A stretch of DNA of 24,690 bases, from positions 1-24,690 of the forward strand of contig DJMI01000022.1 of NCBI GenBank assembly GCA_002435335.1. Reading direction: 5' to 3'. The position numbers and the translations under genes were made by a program. Below are positions 16,228 to 24,100 of the stretch, in pieces. This stretch comes from Nitrosomonas sp. UBA6494 (GTDB lineage: Bacteria; Pseudomonadota; Gammaproteobacteria; Burkholderiales; Nitrosomonadaceae). How positions within the stretch are numbered: position 1 is the stretch's first letter; every line of letters starts with the position of its first letter. The notes beneath the pieces are model-generated. The model did no database searches. It was not told the DNA's origin and saw only the letters and a program-made list of their open reading frames with translations.

Positions 16228-17229
16228 ATGAACATCAAAACAAAGTTAGCCACAAGTATCTTGGCAGCGGGTCTCATTTTCAGTACGCATGCATTGGCGG
16301 AGAAAACACTGCTCAATGTTTCTTACGATCCGACCCGCGAACTCTACCAAGAATTTAATCAAGCTTTTGCCAAGCATTGGCGCGAAAAAACCAACCAAGC
16401 CGTAAAAATCCAGCAATCGCACGGCGGCTCCGGCAAACAAGCGAGATCGGTCATCGACGGCCTGGAAGCGGATGTGGTCACGCTGGCTTTAGCCAACGAT
16501 ATCAATGCTATCGCCGAGAAAGCCAAGCTACTGCCAGAAGATTGGCAGCAACGCCTGGCGCTCAACAGCACCCCGTACACATCGACCATTATCTTTCTGG
16601 TGCGTAAAGGCAATCCGAAAGGCATCAAGGATTGGGAAGATCTGGTGCGCTCCGGCGTAGCCGTCATCACACCAAACCCCAAAACTTCAGGCGGTGCGCA
16701 ATGGAATTACCTAGCTGCATGGGAATACGGCAAACGCCGCTTTGGCGGTGACGATCAAGCGAAAGAATTCGTGACGAATCTGTATAAAAATGTACCGGTA
16801 CTGGATTCAGGCGCACGCGGCTCTACCACAACCTTTGTCGAACGCGGCGTGGGTGATGTGTTGATCACTTGGGAAAACGAAGCTTTCTTGGCACTCAAGG
16901 AATACGGTACGGATAAATTGGAAATTGTTGTTCCATCTTTAAGCATACTGGCGGAACCACCGGTTGCAGTTGTCGATAAAGTCGTCGACAAACGCGGTAC
17001 CCGCCAGGTTGCGGAAGCTTATCTGCAATACCTTTATTCGGAACAGGGACAGGAAATCGCCGCCAAGCACTTCTATCGTCCGATCAATGAAAAAGTCGCT
17101 GAGAAGTACGCCACCCAGTTTCCTAAGATCGAGTTGTTCAGAATCGATGACGCCTTTGGCGGCTGGAAGAATGCGCACAAAATTCATTTTGCCGATGATG
17201 GCACATTCGATCAGATTTATCTGAGATAA
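16228..17229 (+). CDS. sbp: Periplasmic sulfate-binding protein
   Basis: This protein captures sulfate (or thiosulfate) in the periplasm for the CysTWA transporter. It is 333 aa from the ATG at 16228, which has GGAGG (16217-16221) six bases upstream; the longer open frame reaching back into the porin gene is not coding. A signal peptide runs to ALA at residue 24. Family motifs follow in order: LNVSYDPTRELYQEFN, QQSHGGSGKQARSVIDG, ADVVTLALAND, NPKTSGGAQWNYLAAW, LDSGARGSTTTFVERG, DVLITWENEAFLA, and EGQEIAAKHFYRP-like residues near the end. It reads closer to Sbp than to CysP, but the two overlap in function. It is the third gene of the same-strand sulfate run. Confidence 0.95.
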   Translation: MNIKTKLATSILAAGLIFSTHALAEKTLLNVSYDPTRELYQEFNQAFAKHWREKTNQAVKIQQSHGGSGKQARSVIDGLEADVVTLALANDINAIAEKAKLLPEDWQQRLALNSTPYTSTIIFLVRKGNPKGIKDWEDLVRSGVAVITPNPKTSGGAQWNYLAAWEYGKRRFGGDDQAKEFVTNLYKNVPVLDSGARGSTTTFVERGVGDVLITWENEAFLALKEYGTDKLEIVVPSLSILAEPPVAVVDKVVDKRGTRQVAEAYLQYLYSEQGQEIAAKHFYRPINEKVAEKYATQFPKIELFRIDDAFGGWKNAHKIHFADDGTFDQIYLR

Positions 17230-17280
17230 CGAATAATTGGCCTGATTCGACAATCCGAATTGATTCAATGGGGATTTGTA

Positions 17281-18111
17281 ATGAGTACGTTCAAACAACA
17301 CAGCATATTGCCCGGATTCAATCTGGCGCTAGGATTTACGTTGCTGTATTTAAGTCTCATCGTGCTGATTCCGCTTTCAGCCGCGTTTATTCGCACCGCC
17401 GAGCTGACCTGGTCGGAATTCTGGTCTATTGTCACCACGCCGCGTGTATTGGCTTCGTACCGCTTGACCTTTGGTGTGTCGTTTGCAGCCGCGCTCGTCA
17501 ATGCGGTATTCGGTTTGTTAGTGGCGTGGGTGTTGGTGCGTTACCATTTTCCCGGCAAGAAAATCGTCGATGCATTAGTCGATCTGCCGTTTGCATTGCC
17601 GACTGCCGTGGCCGGGATTGCACTGACTGCGCTGTATTCCGGTAATGGCTGGATCGGTCAGCATTTGAAACCGTTCGGTATCAAAGTGGCGTTTACACCG
17701 TTGGGTATTTTCGTGGCACTGACTTTTATCGGTTTGCCGTTTGTGGTGCGCACGGTACAGCCAGTGCTCGAAGATATCGAAGCCGAATTGGAAGAAGCGG
17801 CGGCTACGCTGGGTGCCAATCGCTGGCAAACTTTTACGCACATCATTTTCCCTGTACTGTTTCCCGCCTTGATGACCGGTTTCGCGCTTGCTTTTGCACG
17901 CGCCATCGGTGAGTACGGCTCGGTCATTTTTATCGCTGGAAACATGCCAATGATTTCCGAAATTACGCCACTGCTGATCGTCACCAAACTGGAGCAATAC
18001 GATTACGCGGGCGCTACGGCATTATCGGTGGTAATGCTGGTGATTTCTTTCATTTTGTTATTGATCATTAACCTGCTGCAATGGTGGAACCGCCGCAGTA
18101 CGCAAGCTTGA
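17281..18111 (+). CDS. cysT: Sulfate ABC transporter permease CysT (CysU)
   Basis: CysT forms one half of the inner-membrane channel for sulfate. The 276-aa protein has about six hydrophobic segments, beginning NLALGFTLLYLSLIVLIPLSAAF. The permease coupling loop, EEAAATLGANRWQTFTHIIFP near residue 165-185, contacts the ATPase. The ATG at 17281 has GGGG about seven bases upstream; the frame extends slightly further back but without family similarity. It is 51 bases after sbp and seven bases before cysW, consistent with a single transcript. Confidence 0.95.
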   Translation: MSTFKQHSILPGFNLALGFTLLYLSLIVLIPLSAAFIRTAELTWSEFWSIVTTPRVLASYRLTFGVSFAAALVNAVFGLLVAWVLVRYHFPGKKIVDALVDLPFALPTAVAGIALTALYSGNGWIGQHLKPFGIKVAFTPLGIFVALTFIGLPFVVRTVQPVLEDIEAELEEAAATLGANRWQTFTHIIFPVLFPALMTGFALAFARAIGEYGSVIFIAGNMPMISEITPLLIVTKLEQYDYAGATALSVVMLVISFILLLIINLLQWWNRRSTQA

Positions 18112-18118
18112 GGGCACG

Positions 18119-19000
18119 ATGACTACGACGATTACATTTCCGATATCCGGTAAAACCTTCCGGCAACGCGCCACCGAGGAACCTGCCTGGGTGCGTTATT
18201 CCTTGGTTACAGTAGCACTACTGTTTTTGACACTGTTTCTGTTTGTGCCGCTGATTTCTGTTTTTTATGAAGCGCTCAAGAAAGGCGTGGATGTTTATCT
18301 GGCGGCGATCACCGCCCCCGATGCGGTTTCGGCGATCAAACTGACCCTGACGGTGGCTGCGATTGCGGTACCGCTGAATTTGGTGTTCGGTGTCGCAGCC
18401 GCCTGGTCGATCGCCAAGTTTGAATTTCGCGGCAAGAATTTGCTGATTACCTTGATCGACTTACCTTTCTCAGTTTCTCCGGTGGTTTCCGGTTTGATTT
18501 ACGTGTTGGTATTCGGTTTACAGGGATGGCTAGGGCCCTGGTTGGCGGAGCATGATCTCAAAATTATCTTTGCCGTTCCCGGCATCGTGCTGGCAACCGT
18601 GTTTGTGACCGTACCGTTCATTGCCCGCGAATTGATCCCATTGATGCAGGCGCAGGGCACTGAGGAGGAAGAAGCGGCAGTGGTATTGGGTGCAAGCGGC
18701 TGGCAGACTTTCTGGCAAATTACGTTACCCAATATCAAATGGGGATTGTTATACGGCGCCATTCTCTGTAATGCCCGGGCCATGGGCGAATTCGGCGCAG
18801 TATCGGTGGTATCGGGTCATATCCGCGGCAGCACCAATACCCTACCGCTACATGTCGAAATTCTCTACAACGAATACAACTTTGCCGCCGCATTTGCCGT
18901 CGCTTCGCTCCTTGCCTTGCTGGCACTGGTGACGCTGGCGCTCAAGACATTGATTGAGTTCCGTAACAAACAACATCAGACACTACGAGGTGATGCATGA
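18119..19000 (+). CDS. cysW: Sulfate ABC transporter permease CysW
   Basis: CysW is the partner permease of CysT. The 293-aa protein starts with a cytoplasmic stretch of about 25 residues, then shows multiple membrane segments (VTVALLFLTLFLFVPLISVF; VIVLPFSVSPVVSG-like core as LIDLPFSVSPVVSGLIYVLV). The coupling loop reads EEEAAVVLGASGWQTFWQITLP. The characteristic ending ARAMGEFGAVSVVSGHIRG is present before the last helix. AGGG lies five bases upstream of the ATG. The stop codon overlaps the cysA start by four bases (ATGA), which points to translational coupling. Confidence 0.95.
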   Translation: MTTTITFPISGKTFRQRATEEPAWVRYSLVTVALLFLTLFLFVPLISVFYEALKKGVDVYLAAITAPDAVSAIKLTLTVAAIAVPLNLVFGVAAAWSIAKFEFRGKNLLITLIDLPFSVSPVVSGLIYVLVFGLQGWLGPWLAEHDLKIIFAVPGIVLATVFVTVPFIARELIPLMQAQGTEEEEAAVVLGASGWQTFWQITLPNIKWGLLYGAILCNARAMGEFGAVSVVSGHIRGSTNTLPLHVEILYNEYNFAAAFAVASLLALLALVTLALKTLIEFRNKQHQTLRGDA

Positions 19001-20085
19001 GTATTGAAGTTCTTAGTCTCTCCAAGCAATTCGGTGCCTTTACTGCGCTGCATGATGTCAGCTTGCAAGTACATTCCGGTGAATTGCTGGCACTACTCGG
19101 GCCTTCCGGCTCCGGTAAGACCACGCTGCTGCGCGTAATCGCTGGGCTTGAAACTGCCGACAGCGGTCAGGTGCTATTCCACGGCGAAGATGCGACCGAC
19201 CAGCATGTGCGCGACCGTCAAGTCGGGTTTGTATTTCAGCATTACGCGCTATTCCGCAACATGACGATTTTCGACAATGTGGCTTTCGGTTTGAACGTGC
19301 GTCCGAAGAAATTTCGTCCGACACAAGAGGAAATCCGCGCACGCGTCATGAAATTGTTGCATCTGGTGCAACTGGATTGGCTGGCGGATCGTTACCCGCA
19401 TCAACTATCCGGCGGTCAGCGTCAGCGTATCGCCTTGGCGCGGGCATTGGCGGTGGAGCCGAAAGTGCTGTTGCTCGACGAGCCTTTCGGCGCCTTGGAT
19501 GCCAAAGTACGCAAGGAGTTACGTGCATGGCTTAGACGATTGCACGACGATATGCATATTACCAGCGTATTTGTCACCCACGACCAGGAAGAAGCGCTGG
19601 AAGTCGCCGATCGCGTGGTTGTCATGAACGAAGGCAAAATCGAGCAAATCGGCACTCCCGATGAAGTCTATGAGCAGCCCGCCAGCCCCTTTGTGTATGA
19701 ATTTCTCGGTAACGTGAATTTGTTTCACAGCCGCTTGCACCGAGGCCGCGCCTGGATCGGCGATCTCGAAGTCGACGCACCGGAACACGCGGAAGCGGAA
19801 GAACTGGCTGCAATCGCTTATGTGCGCCCTCACGAAATCGAAGTGACGCGAGAAAGCAACGGCGGATCCACATTAGCGGCGCAAGTTGTTCACATTCTGT
19901 CCGTGGGGCCGATCGTGAGACTGGAATTGCGCCGTGAAAACGACGAGTCGATCAATCCGATTCAAGTCGAGATCAGTAAGGAGCGCTTTCGTGAATTAAA
20001 GCTCGTTAAGGGAGACAAGGTATTTATCAAACCGAAAAGACTGGATTTGTTCCCTAACCATTTAACCAGCAACTTGACCCACTAA
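18997..20085 (+). CDS. cysA: Sulfate/thiosulfate ABC transporter ATP-binding protein CysA
   Basis: CysA powers sulfate import through CysT and CysW. The 362-aa protein has Walker A GPSGSGKTT at residues 35-43, a Q-loop in VGFVFQHYALF, signature LSGGQRQRIALARALA, Walker B LLLDEPFGALD and switch HVTHDQEEA-type sequence (VTHDQEEALEVAD). A C-terminal regulatory (TOBE-like) domain of about 120 residues begins after FLGNVNLFHSRL, typical of CysA rather than generic ATPases. The start ATG overlaps the cysW stop. cysB follows after 31 bases. Confidence 0.96.
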   Translation: MSIEVLSLSKQFGAFTALHDVSLQVHSGELLALLGPSGSGKTTLLRVIAGLETADSGQVLFHGEDATDQHVRDRQVGFVFQHYALFRNMTIFDNVAFGLNVRPKKFRPTQEEIRARVMKLLHLVQLDWLADRYPHQLSGGQRQRIALARALAVEPKVLLLDEPFGALDAKVRKELRAWLRRLHDDMHITSVFVTHDQEEALEVADRVVVMNEGKIEQIGTPDEVYEQPASPFVYEFLGNVNLFHSRLHRGRAWIGDLEVDAPEHAEAEELAAIAYVRPHEIEVTRESNGGSTLAAQVVHILSVGPIVRLELRRENDESINPIQVEISKERFRELKLVKGDKVFIKPKRLDLFPNHLTSNLTH

Positions 20086-20116
20086 AGGTTGTTTTTTGTT
20101 GATTTGAGAGAAAACG

Positions 20117-21052
20117 ATGAATTTTCAGCAACTGCGCATTATTAACGAAACCGTGCGACGCAATTACAATTTGACCGAGGTGGCCAATGCCTTGTTTACG
20201 TCGCAATCCGGCGTCAGCAAGCATATCAAGGATTTGGAAGACGAATTGAATATCGAGTTATTCGTCCGCAAAGGCAAACGCTTTATTGGTCTGACCGAAC
20301 CGGGTAAAGAGCTGGTGAAAATTGTCGAACGGATTTTATTCGATACCAAAAACATCAAGCGCCTGGCCGAGCAATTCAGCAATCACGACCAAGGACAATT
20401 AACCATCGCCACGACGCACACGCAAGCGCAATACATCCTGCCGCCGGTCGTCGCCGAATTTAAGAAAGCATTCCCCAAGGTTCATTTGGTACTGAACGAA
20501 TCGAAGCCCAGCGACATTTTATCGATGCTGATCGACGGTCGGGCGGATATCGGGATCGCGACCGAGGCATTGGAAAACGCCACCGATCTCATTTCCTTTC
20601 CGTTCCACACGTGGCAACACATTGTGATCGTCCCCACCGGACATCCGTTGGAACGCGTCGAGCCGCTTACGCTCGAGGCCATCGCGGAATACCCGATCAT
20701 TACCTATCACCACGGCCTCACCGGTCGGTCGCGCATTGATCAGATCTTTGCCAAAGCCGGTTTGATACCCGATATCGCCATGTCCGCTTTGGATGCGGAT
20801 GTGATCAAAACTTACGTGAAATTGGGTCTGGGTATCGGCATCATTGCTTCTGTCGCTTTTTCCAGCGACCGTGATACCACGCTGGTAAAACTGGATAGTG
20901 AGTATTTGTTTGAGAAAAACACCACTTTCATCTCCGTGCGTCGCAATCACTATCTGCGCGGCTACGCCTACCGCTTTATGGAGTTATGCATCCCGACGCT
21001 CAGCGAAGCGGAGATACGAACGAGAGTCAATCCTCTGATTGATGCGGAGTAA
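20117..21052 (+). CDS. cysB: CysB-type LysR family transcriptional regulator
   Basis: CysB-family regulators activate sulfur assimilation genes when N-acetylserine or O-acetylserine signals sulfur shortage. The 311-aa protein begins MNFQQLRIINETVRRNYNLTE and has the winged helix-turn-helix in VANALFTSQSGVSKHIKDLEDELN. The effector domain contains the CysB hallmark TTHTQAQYILPP, whose threonines bind the ligand or sulfate, then GRADIGIATEAL, YPIITYHHGLTGRS and VKLGLGIGIIA. It could be the paralogue Cbl, but CysB fits the sequence and operon better. The gene is last in the sulfate run, so the regulator probably shares the transcript with the transporter it controls. Confidence 0.9.
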   Translation: MNFQQLRIINETVRRNYNLTEVANALFTSQSGVSKHIKDLEDELNIELFVRKGKRFIGLTEPGKELVKIVERILFDTKNIKRLAEQFSNHDQGQLTIATTHTQAQYILPPVVAEFKKAFPKVHLVLNESKPSDILSMLIDGRADIGIATEALENATDLISFPFHTWQHIVIVPTGHPLERVEPLTLEAIAEYPIITYHHGLTGRSRIDQIFAKAGLIPDIAMSALDADVIKTYVKLGLGIGIIASVAFSSDRDTTLVKLDSEYLFEKNTTFISVRRNHYLRGYAYRFMELCIPTLSEAEIRTRVNPLIDAE

Positions 21053-21109
21053 AACGCTCGTTGCTATCACTGATTGCGGTAGTTTTCACTGGTCCGCCCC
21101 AAAAAAACT

Positions 21110-21142
21110 TTGGCATATTTTATATTTCCAATATAATGGAAA
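21110..21142 (+). promoter_or_regulatory. arsR promoter with overlapping ArsR-type operator
   Basis: TTGGCA (21110-21115) and a perfect TATAAT (21132-21137) are spaced by 16 bases. A 6+6 inverted repeat, TTTCCA (21125-21130) and TGGAAA (21137-21142), encloses the -10. A repressor bound there would block RNA polymerase directly, as expected for autorepression by ArsR. The predicted transcription start falls at about 21143-21145, next to the arsR ATG at 21144, so the transcript may have no leader. Confidence 0.7.
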
Positions 21143-21143
21143 C

Positions 21144-21515
21144 ATGGAAATTAATATTGCAATTAAAGCCCTGACCGCTTTGGCGCACGAAACCCGCCTC
21201 GCCATATTCCGCTTATTAGTGCAGACAGGCAAATCAGGCCTTTCACCCGGTCAATTAGCGAAAGAATTAAGCATTCCGAATGCCACACTGTCTTTTCATC
21301 TTAAAGAATTAGCCAATGCAGACCTGATTTTAGCTCGTCAGGAAAGCCGCTTTATTTATTACTCGGCTAATTTCGCAACGATGAATGCACTATTGCACTA
21401 CCTGACCGAAAATTGCTGTGCCGGTACACTTTGCAGCTCGAATGAAGTTTGTTGTGCTGAGAGCAGCGATGCAGTGTCCCCCGCTATTCATTCAACCAAG
21501 GAGACAACACAATGA
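21144..21515 (+). CDS. arsR: ArsR/SmtB family arsenic-responsive repressor, C-terminal cysteine type
   Basis: ArsR represses the ars genes until arsenite binds. The 123-aa protein has the winged-helix core LTALAHETRLAIFRLLV and the recognition helix region IPNATLSFHLKEL. The classic ELCVCDL metal site is absent; GLSPGQLAKEL occupies that place. Instead there is a cluster near the C-terminus: Cys91, Cys92 and Cys97, plus Cys103 and Cys104. This resembles the Acidithiobacillus ferrooxidans type, which uses three cysteines at 95, 96 and 102. I chose the ATG at 21144 because the open frame upstream has no family similarity and contains the promoter. A 12-codon ORF overlaps its stop. Confidence 0.92.
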   Translation: MEINIAIKALTALAHETRLAIFRLLVQTGKSGLSPGQLAKELSIPNATLSFHLKELANADLILARQESRFIYYSANFATMNALLHYLTENCCAGTLCSSNEVCCAESSDAVSPAIHSTKETTQ

Positions 21516-21550
21516 TTCCGGCGCAAACCGAATCCTGCTACGCAGCCTAA
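21512..21550 (+). other. 12-codon mini-ORF with strong RBS overlapping the arsR stop
   Basis: ATG at 21512 overlaps the arsR TGA (ATGA) and reads MIPAQTESCYAA before TAA. AAGGAG at 21498-21503 lies eight bases upstream, the best Shine-Dalgarno placement in the ars region. It could be a short translated leader, a coupling device or the remnant of a lost gene that once followed arsR. I do not recognise the peptide, and ORFs this short can occur by chance. Confidence 0.35.
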
Positions 21551-21647
21551 TTATGAGCATGACGCTTTTTTTATCGTAAAGTAAATTATTTTATTTCACT
21601 GAACAACGTTGTAACTTTATTAACTCAACCACAAAAGGAAAATCTTC

Positions 21648-21998
21648 ATGACAACTATCCAAGTTTTTGACCCTGCCTTATGCTGTAGCTCCGGTGTATG
21701 CGGCGCCGACGTTGACCGTGCGCTGCTCAGTTTTGCTGCCGATATCGATTGGCTCAAGCAGCACGACGTTGCCATCGAGCGCTTCAACCTGGCGCAGCAG
21801 CCGATGGCTTTCGTCGATAATCCAACCGCTAAAGCGTTTTTGGAACGTTCCGGCGCAGATGCGTTGCCTCTAATTATGGTCAACGGCGAAATCGCCTTGG
21901 CCGGTCGCTATCCGCAGCGCAGCGAACTGGCGCGCTGGGCCGGAATTCCTTTGCAAGAAAAAGCTGAAGAATCGAGTTGTTGCGGTGGTTGTTGTTAA
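21648..21998 (+). CDS. arsD: Arsenite metallochaperone ArsD
   Basis: ArsD carries arsenite (or antimonite) to ArsA and raises the affinity of the pump; it also has weak repressor activity in some species. The 116-aa protein keeps the essential N-terminal triad Cys12, Cys13 and Cys18 (PALCCSSGVCG) and ends with two cysteine pairs (SSCCGGCC, residues 109-116). The core contains FVDNPTAKAFLERSGADALPLIMVNGE. AAAGGA lies about eight bases before the ATG. arsR lies 132 bases upstream. arsA starts 20 bases downstream, so the two are cotranscribed. Confidence 0.95.
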   Translation: MTTIQVFDPALCCSSGVCGADVDRALLSFAADIDWLKQHDVAIERFNLAQQPMAFVDNPTAKAFLERSGADALPLIMVNGEIALAGRYPQRSELARWAGIPLQEKAEESSCCGGCC

Positions 21999-22018
21999 CC
22001 TAAACCCCAGCCAATCTC

Positions 22019-23806
22019 ATGGCGCATCTTAAATTTCTCGATCAACCGCCGCGTTTCCTGTTTTTTACCGGCAAAGGCGGCGTTGGTAAAACTTCGCTGG
22101 CCTGTGCTTCGGCCATTACATTGGCCGATGCCGGTCGGCGAGTTTTGTTGGTCAGCACCGATCCGGCTTCCAACGTCGGCCAAGTGTTCGGCATGACGAT
22201 CGGCAACCAAATTACTGCGATCAGCGCAGTACCCGGATTGGCCGCGCTGGAAATCGACCCGCAAGCAGCGGCGCAAATTTATCGTGACCGCATCGTTAAT
22301 CCGGTGCGCGGCGTCCTGCCGGATACGGTGATTAAAGGGATCGAGGAACAATTGTCCGGGGCCTGCACGACCGAAATCGCCGCTTTCGACGAGTTTACCG
22401 CTCTGCTGGTCGACTCGACACTGACATCGGATTTTGATCATATTATTTTCGACACCGCACCGACCGGACATACCATCCGGCTGCTGCAATTACCCGGCGC
22501 ATGGAGTGATTTTCTTGAAGAAGGCAAAGGCGATGCGTCATGCCTTGGCCCATTGGCGGGTCTGGAGAAACAACGCGTGCAATACAAGGCAGCCGTGGAT
22601 GCACTCGCCGATTCGCAACGCACCCGGTTGGTATTGGTAGCCCGCGCGCAGCAAACCACATTACGTGAAGTGGCACGTACACACGAAGAACTCACGCTCA
22701 TTGGTTTGATCAACCAATATCTCGTCGTCAATGGCGTATTGCCGCTGTCGGAAGCAACGCAGGATGATTTGGCAGCCGCCATTTTTCAACGCGAGCAGAA
22801 AACTTTGGCGACCATGCCGGACATTCTCAAATCCTTACCTTGCGATCGTATCGCACTGAAACCTTTCAATCTGGTTGGATTGGCCGCTTTACGACAATTG
22901 CTGTCGGATGAATTACCTGCCGCTGGTGGCAGCAATTTGACGCATCAAGCCATACCGTTTCCCGACTTATCCGACTTGATCGACGATATTGCCAAGGATG
23001 GTTGCGGCTTAATCATGCTGATGGGTAAAGGCGGTGTCGGCAAAACCACGCTGGCAGCGGCGATTGCCGTGAATCTGGCACATCGCGGCCTGCCGGTGCA
23101 TCTCACCACTTCCGATCCGGCCGCGCATTTAAGCGAAACACTCAGCGGTGCGATGGACAATCTCCAAGTCGATCGAATCGATCCGCAGGTAGAAACCGAA
23201 CGTTATCGTCAGCGTATTCTGCAAACCAAGGGAGCGCATCTGGATGCGCAAGGCAAAGCATTACTGGAAGAAGATTTGCGCTCGCCCTGCACTGAAGAAA
23301 TTGCAGTGTTTCAGGCATTCTCACGCATTATCCGCGAAGCGGGAAAGAAATTTGTGGTGATGGATACCGCACCGACCGGCCATACATTGCTATTGCTTGA
23401 TGCCACCGGCGCTTATCATCGCGAAGTAATCAAACAAATGGACAGCCAATCCATTGTGCGCTTCACCACGCCGATGATGCAACTGCAAAATCCCAAGCAA
23501 ACCAAAATGCTGCTGGTGACTTTAGCGGAAACGACACCCGTGCTGGAAGCCGCCGGCCTGCAACACGACCTGCGCCGTGCCGGTATCGAACCATGGGCCT
23601 GGATCGTCAATAACAGCATCGCCGCGACGACCGTCCAGTCACCGCTGCTGTGTCAGCGCGCCCGTAACGAACTGGCTGACATCAAGACGGTATCAACTCT
23701 ACACGCAAAGCGCTATGCTGTGGTTCCGTTACTCAAAGAAGAGCCGGTCGGCATTGAAAAGTTATTGGCGTTGTCAGTAGATAATCGATCTGCGAACGCG
23801 CATTGA
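22019..23806 (+). CDS. arsA: Arsenite-stimulated ATPase ArsA (two nucleotide-binding domains)
   Basis: ArsA is the catalytic subunit of the arsenite efflux pump and normally docks on the membrane channel ArsB (or Acr3). The 595-aa protein has two homologous halves. Half one has the P-loop GKGGVGKTS at residues 18-26 and the signal-transduction motif DTAPTGHT. Half two has GKGGVGKTT at 336-344 and a second DTAPTGHT. The three arsenite-binding cysteines are Cys116, Cys175 and Cys424, aligned with E. coli Cys113, Cys172 and Cys422. No Shine-Dalgarno sequence is evident, so translation may be coupled to arsD 20 bases upstream. No channel gene follows in the window. Confidence 0.97.
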   Translation: MAHLKFLDQPPRFLFFTGKGGVGKTSLACASAITLADAGRRVLLVSTDPASNVGQVFGMTIGNQITAISAVPGLAALEIDPQAAAQIYRDRIVNPVRGVLPDTVIKGIEEQLSGACTTEIAAFDEFTALLVDSTLTSDFDHIIFDTAPTGHTIRLLQLPGAWSDFLEEGKGDASCLGPLAGLEKQRVQYKAAVDALADSQRTRLVLVARAQQTTLREVARTHEELTLIGLINQYLVVNGVLPLSEATQDDLAAAIFQREQKTLATMPDILKSLPCDRIALKPFNLVGLAALRQLLSDELPAAGGSNLTHQAIPFPDLSDLIDDIAKDGCGLIMLMGKGGVGKTTLAAAIAVNLAHRGLPVHLTTSDPAAHLSETLSGAMDNLQVDRIDPQVETERYRQRILQTKGAHLDAQGKALLEEDLRSPCTEEIAVFQAFSRIIREAGKKFVVMDTAPTGHTLLLLDATGAYHREVIKQMDSQSIVRFTTPMMQLQNPKQTKMLLVTLAETTPVLEAAGLQHDLRRAGIEPWAWIVNNSIAATTVQSPLLCQRARNELADIKTVSTLHAKRYAVVPLLKEEPVGIEKLLALSVDNRSANAH

Positions 23807-24100
23807 GAAATCCAAGCAAAAAAACAGCGATCAGGCAATCGAATGATCTCATTAAAGAGTCAATCTATCAGACACTTTCGCTGCACCGCAATCATTTTGC
23901 ATTTGATTACGCTCACCGGTTTAGTGCGCAACAAAAAATATAATTTGCAGAATCTTGCGCCTTGAAGACAAAACTTCATACAATTCCAATCGATACTATC
24001 GACGCAACCGATTGTAACGAAGTATTGTTTGTATCAATACAATCTGTTTTGAGCTTAGTAGATTACCAATATTTTTTTCGACCTGAGACGAGGAGATTGT
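23807..24100. other. Intergenic region with several inverted repeats
   Basis: No convincing gene is present; a 40-codon frame starting at 23843 lacks a ribosome binding site. The stretch contains GCGCAA/TTGCGC arms (23926-23931 and 23955-23960) and the 13-bp palindrome TCGATACTATCGA (23990-24002). It also holds a GTATTG/CAATAC hairpin (24022-24040), nested with TTGTAT-CA-ATACAA (24029-24042). These may include a terminator for the ars genes and an operator for the gene that follows, but none has a T-run that would make a clear terminator. Confidence 0.45.

Noticed and set aside
23843..23965. 40-codon hypothetical ORF after arsA
   Set aside because: No ribosome binding site, no recognisable features and AT-rich intergenic composition.
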